DNA of 64,000 nt from Aquatica leii (taxonomy: Eukaryota; Arthropoda; Insecta; Coleoptera; Lampyridae): NCBI GenBank assembly GCA_035610365.1, contig CM069438.1:48976837-49040836 (forward strand). Reading direction: 5' to 3'. Below, one piece after another: positions 46,832 to 58,620 of the stretch; within the stretch, counting starts at the first letter, position 1, and the number at the start of each line of letters is the position of its first letter. The translations under genes and the position numbers were made by a program. The notes beneath the pieces were generated by a model. That model made no database searches, had not been told where the DNA came from, and worked only from the letters and a program-made list of their open reading frames with translations.

Positions 46832-47184
46832 CTGCGTAATAAAAGTTAATACACTGTTTCCATTATGCGCGCCAAAATTGTTTCTTACGGGTAAACACTC
46901 TTCGAGTAGTTTTTCCTTTACGAATATATTCCCTTAGAGCGTGGTACCGAAAACTTAACTTAACTACACAACACACCTACAGCTACACTGCATGCATATA
47001 TGCAAACATTACTTGCAATTATATCTACTGTCAGTAGTAAAATCAATAAAATGTTTAACTCCTGGGTTACATGGTGACATACGGCGAGCTACTATGTTTG
47101 TTTTGAGGAGCTAATAATTAAAACAATTCTTGCGAATATACTCGTTTTGGTTTGGTTTGATTTGTATATATTTGTCTTGAGCAG
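46832..47184. mobile_element. TTAA-flanked short element in array, copy 2
   Basis: 353 bp bounded by TTAA at 46828-46831 and 47185-47188, with CTGC at one end and GCAG at the other. It aligns along its length with 42169-42544 (short internal gaps), and the array sequence on both sides also matches. The element was therefore copied with the block rather than inserted twice. Confidence 0.75.
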
Positions 47185-49834
47185 TTAAATAGTTAATACG
47201 GTTGGTACGGTCGATACTGCCGATACTTTGATACATTGATACTTCGGTACTTTGATACTACAATATTTTAGTACCTTGATACTTTGATACTTAGATTCCT
47301 AACTGTTTCGACACAACAATACCGTTGACTTTGTTAGTACTGCCGATATCTTAGTCTTTCAATGCTTTGATACTTTGGTACTACGATACTTTAATATTGC
47401 CATGCTTTAATGCTTCGACATTTTGATACTTCGACAATTTGATACTTTAATGCTTTGATGTTTCAGTGCTTTAATGGTTGATGCTTCAACAGTTTTATAC
47501 ATTGATTTTATTATACCTTCAATACTGCGGATACTATCGATAATTTAAAAACCATTTAAAACTTTGATATTTCAATTCTGCGATATCGCAAACTTTTAAT
47601 AGTTTAATGTCTTAATTTTTTTAAAACATTGATACTTTAATACTACAATATTTTAGTATCTTGATACTTTGATACTTAGACTTATCAATATTTTGGTACA
47701 TCATTAACATTAATATAGTTGGTTTTGTTCAATACTACCCATATCTTGATCTTTGATACTCTAAGTACTACAATATTTAAATACTTCGATTTTATACTTG
47801 AATGCTTCAATGTTTGATGCTTTAACAGTTTGATACTTTGATACTATAATATTGTCAATATGGTTGGTACCGTCGATACTGCTGATACTACAATAGTTTT
47901 AAAACCATATATACTTTGATACCTCGATACTTTGGTATTGCGGTACGCAATTTTTTAACGGTTTACCGCCGATATCTTGATCTTTTGATGTTTCAGTGCT
48001 TTGATACTTCAATACTTTGGTACTTTGAGATTTTGATGCATGATGCTTTGGCATTTTGGTATTTTGATGCTACTGATACCGTCAATACTTTAAAATTGGA
48101 TGTTTTAATGCTTTAACAGTTGAATACTTTAATACTACCACTTATGTGATTAGTACGGTCAATACTGTCGACACCGCAATCTTTTTTTTTTAATGGGGTA
48201 ATACTTTCATACTTCAAGGCATTGATACTTTTATACTACGGTATCATGGTATATCGATACTTTGATTCATTAATATTTCGATACGTCAATGCCGTTGATA
48301 CCATTGATACACTGCCGATATTTTTATCTTTTGATACTCCAGTAGTTTAATGCTTGGATACTACGATACTTCAATACTTGAATGCTTTTATACTTCTATA
48401 TTTTGATATAGCCGATACCGTCGATACTTTTTTACAATTAATTTAATTGATACAATGCCGATACTGTTAATAATTTTGAAATAGAGAACACTTTGATATT
48501 GCGATATCGCAATATTAACAGTTTGATGCTTTGATACATTGATACTTCGACACGTTGTTGCTTTGATACTACTATATTTCACTATCTTGATGCTTTGATT
48601 CATTAGTATTTCGATACGTCAATACTGTTGATGTTGACGACATTGCAGATAGCTTGATCTTTCAATGTCTCAACACTTTGATATTTCAATATTTTGATAC
48701 TTTGATACTACGATACTGTGATAGTTTAATGCTTTTATTCTTTGATGTTTCGACGTTTTGACATTTTGATACTTTAATATTGTCAATACTGTCAATATGG
48801 TTGATACTGTCGATAATTTCAAAACCGTAAATACTTTAATACTTTGATACTGCGATATTGTAAACTTTTGATAATTTGATGTTTCAATTCTTTGATACAT
48901 CAATTCTTTGATACATTGATATTTGAGTACTTGAATACTACAATATTTTAGTATCTTGAGACTTTGATACATATATTCATCAATATTTTCGTACGTTAAT
49001 AATATGAATACAGTTGGTTTTGTTTTATACTGCCTATATTTTGATCTTTGATACTTTGGTACCACAATACTTAAATACTTTAATGTTTTGATGTTTGTTT
49101 TGACATTTTGATACTTTGATGCTACCGATACTGTTAATATTTTGATGTTTGATGCTTCAATAGTTTGATACTTTAATATTATGGTATTGTCCATATGGTT
49201 GGTACCGACGATACTGCTGATACTGTCAATAGTTTTAAAACCATATATACTTTGATACCTTAATGCTTTGGTAATGCGGTACGCAGTTTTTTTAACAGTT
49301 TTATGCTTTAATATTTACATATGTGAACACCAATAAAACTTGGTTTTATCGATACTGCCGATATCTTGATCTTTTGATGTTTCAGTGGTTTGATACTTCA
49401 ATACTTTGGTATTTTGATACTTTAATGATGATGCTTTGGCATTTTGGTACTTTGATGCTACGGATATCGTCAATACTTTAAAATTGGATTTTTTAATGTT
49501 TTGATGCTTGATGCTTTAACAGTTGAATACTTAAATACTATAATACCACTTATATGGTTAGTACGGTCAATTCTGTTGATATCGCAATCCTTTTTTTAAT
49601 GGAGTAATACCTTTATACTACGTTATCTTGGAATATTGATACTTTGAAATATCAATATTTTGATACGTCAACATTGTTGATACCATTGATACACTGCCGA
49701 TATCTTGATCTTTTGATATTTTGATACTCCAATACTTCTTCATGCTTTTATGCTTCAATATTTTGATATAGCCGATACCGTCGATACTTAATGCAATTAA
49801 TTTAATTGATGCTGTCGATACTGTTTTGAAACCG

Positions 49835-51680
49835 TGTTACATGCAAAAGTTGAAACAATGCCACTTGCCAGAAATAAAGTAACATAAACGGTGTTATGCC
49901 GGTGCTCAGTGAAGACGGGGTGGGTTATATTCAAAATTTTGTGATTGATTTGGAAAAATTGACAAAACACAAAATCAAAAAGAAATAAAATCAAAATCAA
50001 AGGGCGCCAGGAAGGAGTAAAGCTCAATGAACTAGCGGCCCTTGCCAACCACGAGTCCGCTTCAAATGGATACACTCAAATGGGACTTACTTTAAAAGTG
50101 TATCATACGAAAAATCTGAAATACTCTAAAAATTTACATACGCGAAGGCCGACGGAATAAAAGCTTCGTTACATTTAACAATTTAACATTTATTACATAA
50201 TTGAAATAAATTAGACAAGCAATAAAACAGAAAATCTACATTAAAACTGAAGTCAATTTGACACAAATAATATCTTTTAAAAAAAACAAAAATAAAAATT
50301 TAAAACAAAAATAAACAAACTAAACTACCTTTTTTTTAAGAGAAAAAAAAACAAAGACACGGCCGTGTGCGCATAATTAAAAAAAACAATAAAATTCCGC
50401 AAATGTATAAAAACAGACTTGAAAATTCTAAACTTATGGTACGTAAATATAAGATTATCTTTCTTTTACTTTGTATGTCGGAACCACCTTTATACGTTGG
50501 TTACATTACGTCTTTTAATTTTATTGCATAACAATAATTAAAATTAGCACACATGAACACTAAAAGTGGTTTGAATCGTAGAAAAATTTAATAACTATCA
50601 ATAAATTCTCACAACTAATTTCAAAGCTTTTTAATCACTGAACTCACGAATAAATAAGCAATCGATAATCAATAAATACCTTTACTGTTTGAAGTCGAGC
50701 TCTTGGTTAGCATAGGCCAGTTGACGTTGTCCGGAACCTCAATAGGGTACCACAACCATATGAATAATTTACCGTCGGAAGATTTCTCAATAATCCGCCA
50801 CTAAGGCAAAAAAATGGGATTGCGAAACAAACTCACGCACAAATCCACAATACGTTAATTACCAATCAAACTAGAAACCAGTGAATGAATTTAATGACCC
50901 GTAATTATAATACGGAAAAGGAAAGTTTTTCCACTTGAAGATTCACTGTTCCATTTTCAATTACTTCCGTAGTAATTCTTCATCTACAGCCGCGATATTT
51001 ACATTTCGAATGACTGTCAACCAACTAACTTACTGCTTATTATCACCAAAACCACACATATATATAAAACACTATTCGATTACCATTTCCCCAAAGACTG
51101 TGTTCGAAACTTGAAGAAAGAAAACAATCTCGTTAAGAAGTGCCACAAGGAGACAAAGAGATCAAATAACGTCAGAATCGTAGTATTGGACCACGGAATT
51201 TGGTTTCTACGTAAAAGTGTCAAATTAACAAAATATTATATTACAAGACGGTCATAAAATTTAAACTGCCTAATAAATTAAGATAATGCCTTAATTTTCC
51301 ACGTAATTTAAACGAATGACACGAAGAAATCAAAGTACAACTGTACTGAGAATGCACTTAAAACAAAGAACTTTTAAACCAACTCGAAATAAACAAACGG
51401 CTAAAATATATTTAATTACAATGATATCTCAGAAGGGAAACATAAATTACCATCGCAGAATCGCAGAATCAGATGATTCACGGCGTAACAAAATACAAAA
51501 CCTTATCAACAACTTCGAATAATGAAGTTGAATCCAAAAACGTAAAATAACTTATTAAAATCAATCTAAAATCCATTAGAACATATTCAAAATACATGAA
51601 ATGAATAACGTCAATTTAAATACCGGGACTTTCACAAAAATAATCAAACAACCAATCATTTATTTTAAACGATGGTTACA
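49835..51680. repeat. Solo LTR D inserted in the octamer array
   Basis: The 1846-bp unit begins TGTTACATGC and ends GATGGTTACA. It is flanked by perfect 4-bp duplications, ACCG at 49831-49834 and ACCG at 51681-51684. Removing it rejoins TTTTGAAACCG to TGAACACTTTGATATTGCG, exactly the continuation seen intact near 44010. It contains CAAAGGGCGCCAGGAAGG near its left end, the motif also seen in LTRs A-C, and ACTTAC at about 50085. It has no coding genes. Orientation is undetermined. Confidence 0.9.
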
Positions 51681-53125
51681 ACCGTGAACACTTTGATATT
51701 GCGCTATCGCAATATTAATAGTTTGATGCTTTGATACATTGATACTTCGGCACTTTGTTGTTTTGATACTACAATATTTCAGTATCTTGATGCTTTGATT
51801 CATTAGTATTTTGATAAGTCAATACGGTTGATCTTGACAATACCGCCGATAGCTTGATCTTTACGATACTGTGATAATTTAATACTTTGATTCTTTAATG
51901 CTTCAATGTTTTGACATTTAGATACTTTAATACCCTTGGTACCGTCAATACTTCAATACCCTCAATATGGTTGATACTGTCGATAATTTCAAAATCGTAA
52001 ATACTTTGATAATTTGATGTTTCAATTCTTTGATACATTGATATTTCAGTACTTTAATACTACAATATCTGAGTATCTTGAGACTTTGATACATATATTC
52101 ATCAATATTTTCGTACGTTAATAATATAAATACAGTTGGTTTTGTTTCATACTGCCAATATTTTGATCTTCGATACTTTGGTACCACAATGCTTAAATAC
52201 TTTAATGCTTTGATGTTTGTTTTCACATTTTAATACTTCGATGCTACCGATACTGTTGATATTTTGATACTTTAATGCTTTGATGTTTGATGCTTTAATA
52301 GTTTGATACTTTAATAATATGATATCGTCAATATAGTTGGTACTTTGGTATAGCGGTACGCAGTTTTTTAATAGTTTGATGCTTTAATACTTACATATGT
52401 CAATACCATTAATACTTGGTTTTGTCGATACTGCTGATATCTTGTTCTTTTGATGTTTCAGTGGTTTGATATTTCAATACTTTGGTACTTTGAGACTTGA
52501 TGCTTTAGCATAGTCGTACTTTGATGCTACCGATATCGTCGATACTAATAAAATTTTTGTGTTTCTTTGCTTTGATGCTTGATCTTTTAACAGTTTAATA
52601 TCTAAATATTATGATACCGTTTATATAGTTGGTACGGTCAATATTGCCAATATTTTTCATAATTTCAAAACAATTTTTTTAGGAAGGTAATGCTTTGATA
52701 CTTTAATGCATTGAAATTTTGATATTACGGTATTATGGTGTATTGATATTTTGATTCATCACTATTTTGATACGTCGATATTGTTGATACTGCCGATATC
52801 GTGATCTGTTGATATTTTGATGCTTCAACACTTTAATACTTAGATACTGCGATACTTTAATGCTTTAATATAGCCGATACTGTCAATAATTTTAAAACCG
52901 TGAACACTTTGGTATTGCCATATCGCAATTTTTTAATAGTTTGATGCTTTGATACAATGATACTTCGACACTTTGTTGCTTTTATACTACGATATTTAGG
53001 TATCTTGATATCACAATATTTTAATAATTTGTTGAATACTTTAATATATTGATATTTCCATACTACGATATTTTGTTATCTTAATACTTTGATTTATCGA
53101 TACTTTAATATTTTTGTTATGTTGA
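51681..53125. repeat. Octamer satellite array, block 3
   Basis: This continues block 2 after LTR D. Its first part (51685-52450) is a third copy of the segment at about 44010-44885 and 48475-49340. Towards 52,700-53,100 the units become more T-rich and irregular, and the array ends in ordinary AT-rich DNA. Confidence 0.93.
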
Positions 53126-55689
53126 TAAAGTAAATATATAAAAAAGTGTCCGAAGGAAGTGAATATAATTAGAAGCCGGAAGTTTGAAGAATCGGTTTAA
53201 ATAAATAGTGTTTAACGTGCGTGGCTAGTAAAAATAAATATCAGTTTAAGTGTTTATAAATATCTAGTGATAGTCATATATAAATTACTTGTAAGTTGTT
53301 TTAGTTAATTATCGTTACATTTTATTAGTTAGTTTATTTGAAAATTAGTTACGTTTATAAAAATTAGTTTTAAATTCCGTATCAATAGCTAGATTTAAAT
53401 AAATTAATTTTAAAATTTGCTGCAACATACATTTTTCAGTTGTGGATTTATCAATAAAACTATCAAATGACAGATCTGGGAATAAATTTTATAATACAAG
53501 AATCTACCAAAACGCTGTACTGCATATAGCCAATGTATAATTATATACACATTATGTGTCATTGTGTAATATATAGTGTTGTGTTTAGTGTCGAAGGTTT
53601 ATTAAAATATCGTAACACGGTATAGTTCTTGTGGTATCATTAATTTTCAATTTACGTGTATAATCTGAAACGGTTTTTTAAATTGTTGAAAGGTTTATAG
53701 ATTTTTACCAATAGATTAAGTTGTACTAAAAATGATATTTTCATTTAATGAAACATTGCGTATCTTAGTTTTTAGAAATGATGCTAATTATTATGTATTA
53801 AGAGTTTTTATCATAAAAATTACAAATAATAAAAACAACTGTAGTAGTAAAAATTCAAAATTAAAGTTATTCGAAAAAAATACGTTTATTTTACCTCACA
53901 TAAAAATTATTTGAATTAACAAAATTGTTATGTTCTTAAGAGTAATTTATTTTGCTTTGACAACAAAGTTTTTTGTTGCAACAAATAATTTTGTTGATTT
54001 TATATTTACGAATAAAATTTGTTGATTGTACTAATCATTTGTTCCTACAACAAAACTAATATTTTTAGTTGTTTTTGAATAATTTAATCGGCAATTAATT
54101 TGATTAATGAATTGCGCTGTGAAATATTTAATGTTACACAGTTATTAAACATTTTCTACGATATAAAAGTAAAATAAAAACGTAACTGCTATTAATGTAG
54201 TTGAACAAAGTAGAATGAAGGAAATTTAATGTAATTAACAATGCGTGCAAAAAAACTTGCGTTTTCTAAACGGTAGCAAAAAATTACAAAAGAAATTGTA
54301 GAGACAACAGTAAGAAACTCCCTAAAGCTTTGACCTAATTAGAAGTTTTTACCCTTGTCGATGTATAGATTCTAATAGACAAGTAATTATTTCAGTAAAC
54401 AAGTTTTATTAATTAAAAACGTAGAGGCGAATTTAATTTGGAAATTTTTCAATTAACGAAAATTTGATGCAACTAAAACAAATTACTTCTCTGGATTTGC
54501 AGACTTGGTAATTAGGTAAATTTTCAGTAATATGAAATAACGTCTGCTCAACGTATGTAATTATACAATTATTCTAAGTCCCGAAGCCAATATTCGGTAA
54601 ATGATGTTATAACAGTAATAAACCGTACAGGGCCGGATCTAAACACGTACAAGATGCTGACAGGTCGATAATTCAATTCAACAACTAATTATCAAGTATC
54701 TGTGTGTTTCACGACGTTCTCTCAATATCCTTAAACTATAGTTGTTGCGGTTTTAACTCCCAGTGCATTAATATTTGTTTCGCAAAGTTATGTCCTGGAG
54801 TGTTAAGAGAAACTTATCTGCAACTATGTGTAATTGACTTCTTAATGTAACGTAACCTAATTTTGAGTAAAAATCTTGTTAAAGTAATTTACGGTTACTG
54901 AAATTAACTAACGTGAACTATACTTTGTGTAAACATTTCGGTGTAACGTAAAAAATCAAGCATTTAATCAACGTTATAAAACGTTAAGCGCGAATTCAGC
55001 ATTTTTTTGATTTATGTTCAACAAAATTGAAGCTTATGTTTAGTTAGCATCAGGTGCACACGAAGCAGTTTGAAAAACCTGTAAAATGTTGCTGTCGTAA
55101 TACTGCAGTTGCACGTTATTGTCTATTTTTGCTTTATAACAAATAACGGTTTTTTTTTCGTTTCAGGTATGTTCAAATTTTACTATGGCGATGCTTCTAA
55201 TTAACGTAAGTAACTATTTAAAAATCAATAGAATTTATTTTGTTATACCATAATGCCGTGACTAAAACAATGAATTAAATTTTTTTTTAAATTTATGTAT
55301 TGTGGTCTATTGGTGGTCATCTGTCTTTTAAATTAAATTTAACATTTTTAAACTATTTATAGTAAAATTACAATATGTTAGCACTGCCAGCGGACCTAAT
55401 TCTTATATAGTGCGATGTAATATCAATATATATATGTATGTGTCAGCAGAATACAAACGGAATGTGCATTAATGCATACGCTGCTTAATTAAATCAAAAA
55501 CGAATATGATACGATTAGGAAATTAGGTCGCCACATGGGTCTTTTCCTAGTGATGGACGGTGAAGCAAATTCACCTTAATGTCGTGCACATCACGAATAT
55601 TTTGTAATACTCCGAATTGCTGTTGCTGCTTATGGGCGTAGATTTAAAAAAATCTTGTGTAAAAAATTCATTAGGAAAACTGATTATTT
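53126..55689. other. AT-rich spacer, no recognised gene
   Basis: Long AT-rich sequence. The 60-codon frame at 53732-53914 has no recognisable motif. A possible tiny exon (55167-55205) is discussed among the findings; nothing else stands out. Confidence 0.4.
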
Positions 55690-55935
55690 ATTATGAATTC
55701 AGTTGCGTAAAACTTCAGACCATTGTGTTAATTGGCACGAATCCCAAGTAAAATTGATGGCAAAATTTAAGTCTATTGTTAGTTTTCGTGACATTAAATT
55801 CCTACCTTCATTTGTCAGTGGAAACGTTCTACCATACTATTTGCTTGTTGACGATAAGTTGTTGGTAGGTGTTTAGAGCCCATAACTTGATAAAATAACA
55901 AAAGTTTAAATTGTCGACCCAAAATTAAGCAATTA
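55690..55935 (-). pseudogene. Ty3/gypsy integrase fragment
   Basis: The minus strand reads ILGRQFKLLLFYQVMGSKHL, then TTYRQQANSMVERFH, matching the end of the integrase core (family GRQFES...LGxxHxxTTAYHPQANGMVERFHR). The catalytic glutamate of VERFH is present. Downstream, with stops, LPSILLGIRAN fits the next block. No flanking domains were found. It differs from elements H and I in sequence, so it is a third gypsy-type lineage. Confidence 0.8.
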
Positions 55936-56479
55936 AATAATACAAGAAAAATTTTTTCGCAACCTAATTTTGCAAAACTAATTATTTTTGAAAGTTTTGT
56001 TAACAACTGTTTAGTTAGTATTGGTTGTATTGTTGCTTCTAATCTAATTAATTTAAGTTGTACTTACTTTGATAAGCACTAGACTAATTTACTTCAGTGT
56101 GATCTCTAATATAATTACGCGAATTCTAAACTACAGGAGTAATTAAGAAACAACTGAGAATGCACTTTACATACATCAAACAGTTGATTCTACCAACTTC
56201 AATTACTTCAAAATTATATCTAACCACAAATTAAATAAAATTAATTTTGTGTTACTAAAGTTTAACAACAAGCTTATTAATTTGCAAAATTTAATTTAAA
56301 GACAACGGATATTAAATAAGATGCACATGTTTAAAACCATTTTTTTAATTTAAAGTTTTTAAATATAGAAATACTAATTTTCTAGAGTTTATGTAACAAT
56401 ACAGCAATTTTGAGTGGAAAGTGTAAAACAGTGGTGGAAAAGTATAAAACTGTGACGAACAAGTTAGATTAAAGTGAAT

Positions 56480-58620
56480 AAACAATACAATCGAGAAGGT
56501 CAGTGATAAAGATAACCTCCTACATTGATAGAAATTATTACATTTAATACGAAACGATTTAAACACGAAAAGAAAGTACGGAGGAATAAAAGGGAGAAAG
56601 GAATGAATACAAGAGAGACAAAGGAAAAGGACAAGACAATAAATAGATGGTAAAGGGAAGAAAACAATAAGATCACCGGACATTAAAAAGATAACGGAGG
56701 AAAACGAAGGAAACGGTTCAATAATAGAAAGAGGAAAGAGAATAGAACAGAAAGAAATATAGGAACTAAAGGAATTAATGAGAGAGAGGATGAAACAGAT
56801 GGAAGAAAACATGCAAGGAATAAGGCAAGAAATTAAAGAAATAAAGGAAGAAATGGGAGAAAGGAAAAAGAAGTGGAAGAAAGAAAAAGAGAAACTGGTA
56901 GTAAGAATAGAAAAACTGGAGAAAAAAGCGGAAGATAGGGAAAAGGAAAAATAGTATTTTAATAAAAGGGTGGAAAAGTAAAGAACTACAAAAGGAATTA
57001 ATATTGATGCTAGAAGAAAAATTAAACGTGAAAGTAGAATTTAAAAAGGTGACAGTGATAAATAGAGAGAAGGAAAATGAGAGGGTGGTGACGGAAATGG
57101 GAAGATGGGAGGAAAAGTAAAATGTAATGGCGGAGAAGAGGAAATTAAGGAACACAAGAGTTTACATAAATCACGACTTGACAAGGGAAGAAAGGAGGGT
57201 ACAAAGAGAAATAATGAACAGAGCGGTAAAAAAAGCGGAAGGCAAAAGAGTATGGGTAGAATACAGGAAAATAGAGATAGACGGAGAAAGATACATATGG
57301 AACAACACAGACAGCTAGCTGAGCAGAGAAGCGGGAGAACAAAACCAGAAAGGACAAAAAAAGACAATGAAGAGACGTATTAATAAGACGGAAAAAAGGA
57401 GATGAGAGAGAAAATGTAGCAAAAAGGATGACGGAAATAGTAAATAAAATATGGAAAGGAGAAGGATCCCTGGAGTGATGGAAAGAAGGAATCATAAGCC
57501 CGATACACAAAAAAGGAGACTGAGAGAAAGTAAAGAATTACAGAGAGGTGACATTATTAAGCACGGCATACAAACTATATGCCACAGTGCTACAATGAAG
57601 ACTACAGGATAAAATATTATATAGGAGATTGCAAAATTCGTTACAAAGAGAGGGTTAAGACAGCGATGCTCACTGAGCCCAAGCCTGTTCGCAGTATATA
57701 CGGGGGATTTGGAGGAGACAATGAGAAAACAACAGATAGAAGGGATAGTAGTAGGAAAAGTGAAGGTGTTGTCGTTGGCGTATCCGGATGACATAGTGTT
57801 GATGGCTATGGAGGAAAGGAAATAAAGGAAATGATAAAGACACTGGAAAAATACATGAAAAAAAAAATGGAAAGAGTGACGAAGAGAAACAGGTTCATAG
57901 AACAAGTGTGGAGTGTGGGAGAAAAGTTGTTTGGGGTTGACAAAGAAAAAAGAAAGCTGCTGCTTGAGAAGCTAATCAAAAGTGTGGTGATATATGGGGC
58001 GGAAATATGGGGGCGAAAGGAGTATAAAAAGGTAGAAGGGATACAAGAAAAATACTAAAAATGGGTATTAGGGTTAGATAGAAAAACACCGAGGTGTATT
58101 ATAAAAGTGGTAGCGCAGGCGGAAAAAATAACTGCAGAAACGGGAAAAGGGGCTTTAAAATACCAGGAGGAACTGAGGGAAAGAACCGAATGCAAAATAC
58201 TACATAGATGTTGGAAAGAGATAAAGGGAGGAAAAATGGCAGAAAAAAGTATTATAAAAGAAACGGGTACGCGAGAGAAGAAGTAGAGAGATTAAGTGAA
58301 GAAGGAGGAGGGATAAGAGAGAAAATAATAAGGAGAGGTAGGGACACAGAAAAGCAGGAAAGATGGACAACGATAAAAGAGCCCAGATACCGTGTGAATT
58401 ATAAGAATATTAAGGAAAAAGGGGTTCCACTATGTGGAGAAGAAACCGAAGGTCTTAAACACACACGGAATGAATGCAGGGAGTTAACAGAAGAGGTTAA
58501 GAAAGCAGAAAAAATCTTAAAAGAAAACGGAAAACGGGCGGAGTGGATGAAAGAAGTATGAAGAATAAGGAAACAGCTAAGAGGAAAGGTGGAAAAATGA
58601 ATAGAGAAAGAACACTTTGC
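56480..58620 (+). pseudogene. LINE family K, decayed, endonuclease missing
   Basis: The first frame encodes a highly charged coiled coil (about 56780-56950; EIKEEMGERE, EKLVVRIEKLEKKAED), then a first-ORF-type block, NTRVYINHDLTREERRVQRE and KIEIDGERYIWN. Reverse transcriptase follows directly: VAKRMTEIVNKIWKGEGSLE, IISPIHKKGD, VTLLSTAYKLYATVLQ, then LRQRCSLSPSLFAVYTGDLE and LAYPDDIVLMA, where YADD reads YPDD. The thumb and tail read LLEKLIKSVVIYGAEIWGRK and VLGLDRKTPRCI, ending with a finger-like GVPLCGEETEGLKHTRNEC. Multiple stops and shifts occur. The endonuclease expected between ORF1 and RT is absent. Confidence 0.85.

Larger units (their letters stand above)
45186..49834. repeat. Octamer satellite array, block 2
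   Basis: Same TACTTTGA-type unit and same punctuating segments as block 1 (GATATCTTGATCTTT-like at about 45990, 46545, 47345, 47735, 47970, 48315, 48645, 49030, 49360 and 49695). The part 46555-49340 is a second copy of 41895-44885, offset by about 4.45-4.66 kb. It is interrupted by a 156-bp foldback element (45311-45466) and a TTAA-flanked element (46832-47184). Confidence 0.95.

Noticed and set aside
8010-50010. CTGGCGCCC motifs as a tRNA-Lys primer-binding site
   Set aside because: The motif lies inside the LTR-like units, not directly after an LTR end, and the bases following TGGCGCCC do not continue the tRNA complement.
42858-52226. Long minus-strand open frames in the octamer array (up to 174 codons, with a repeating SIKVSKYQ pattern) as a repeat protein
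   Set aside because: The minus-strand octamer TCAAAGTA contains no stop in any frame, and 8 bp reads through three frames to give an 8-residue period. Open frames are therefore expected by chance. They start and stop wherever the units mutate, and no block-to-block frame conservation is seen.
41581-53125. CRISPR array
   Set aside because: There are no fixed repeats with unique spacers; the sequence is one degenerate octamer throughout and the context is eukaryotic.
56345-57905. Hydrophobic F/S/L-rich minus-strand frames as membrane proteins
   Set aside because: They are the complement of purine-rich LINE coding sequence on the plus strand. Poly-pyrimidine codons give Phe, Ser and Leu automatically.
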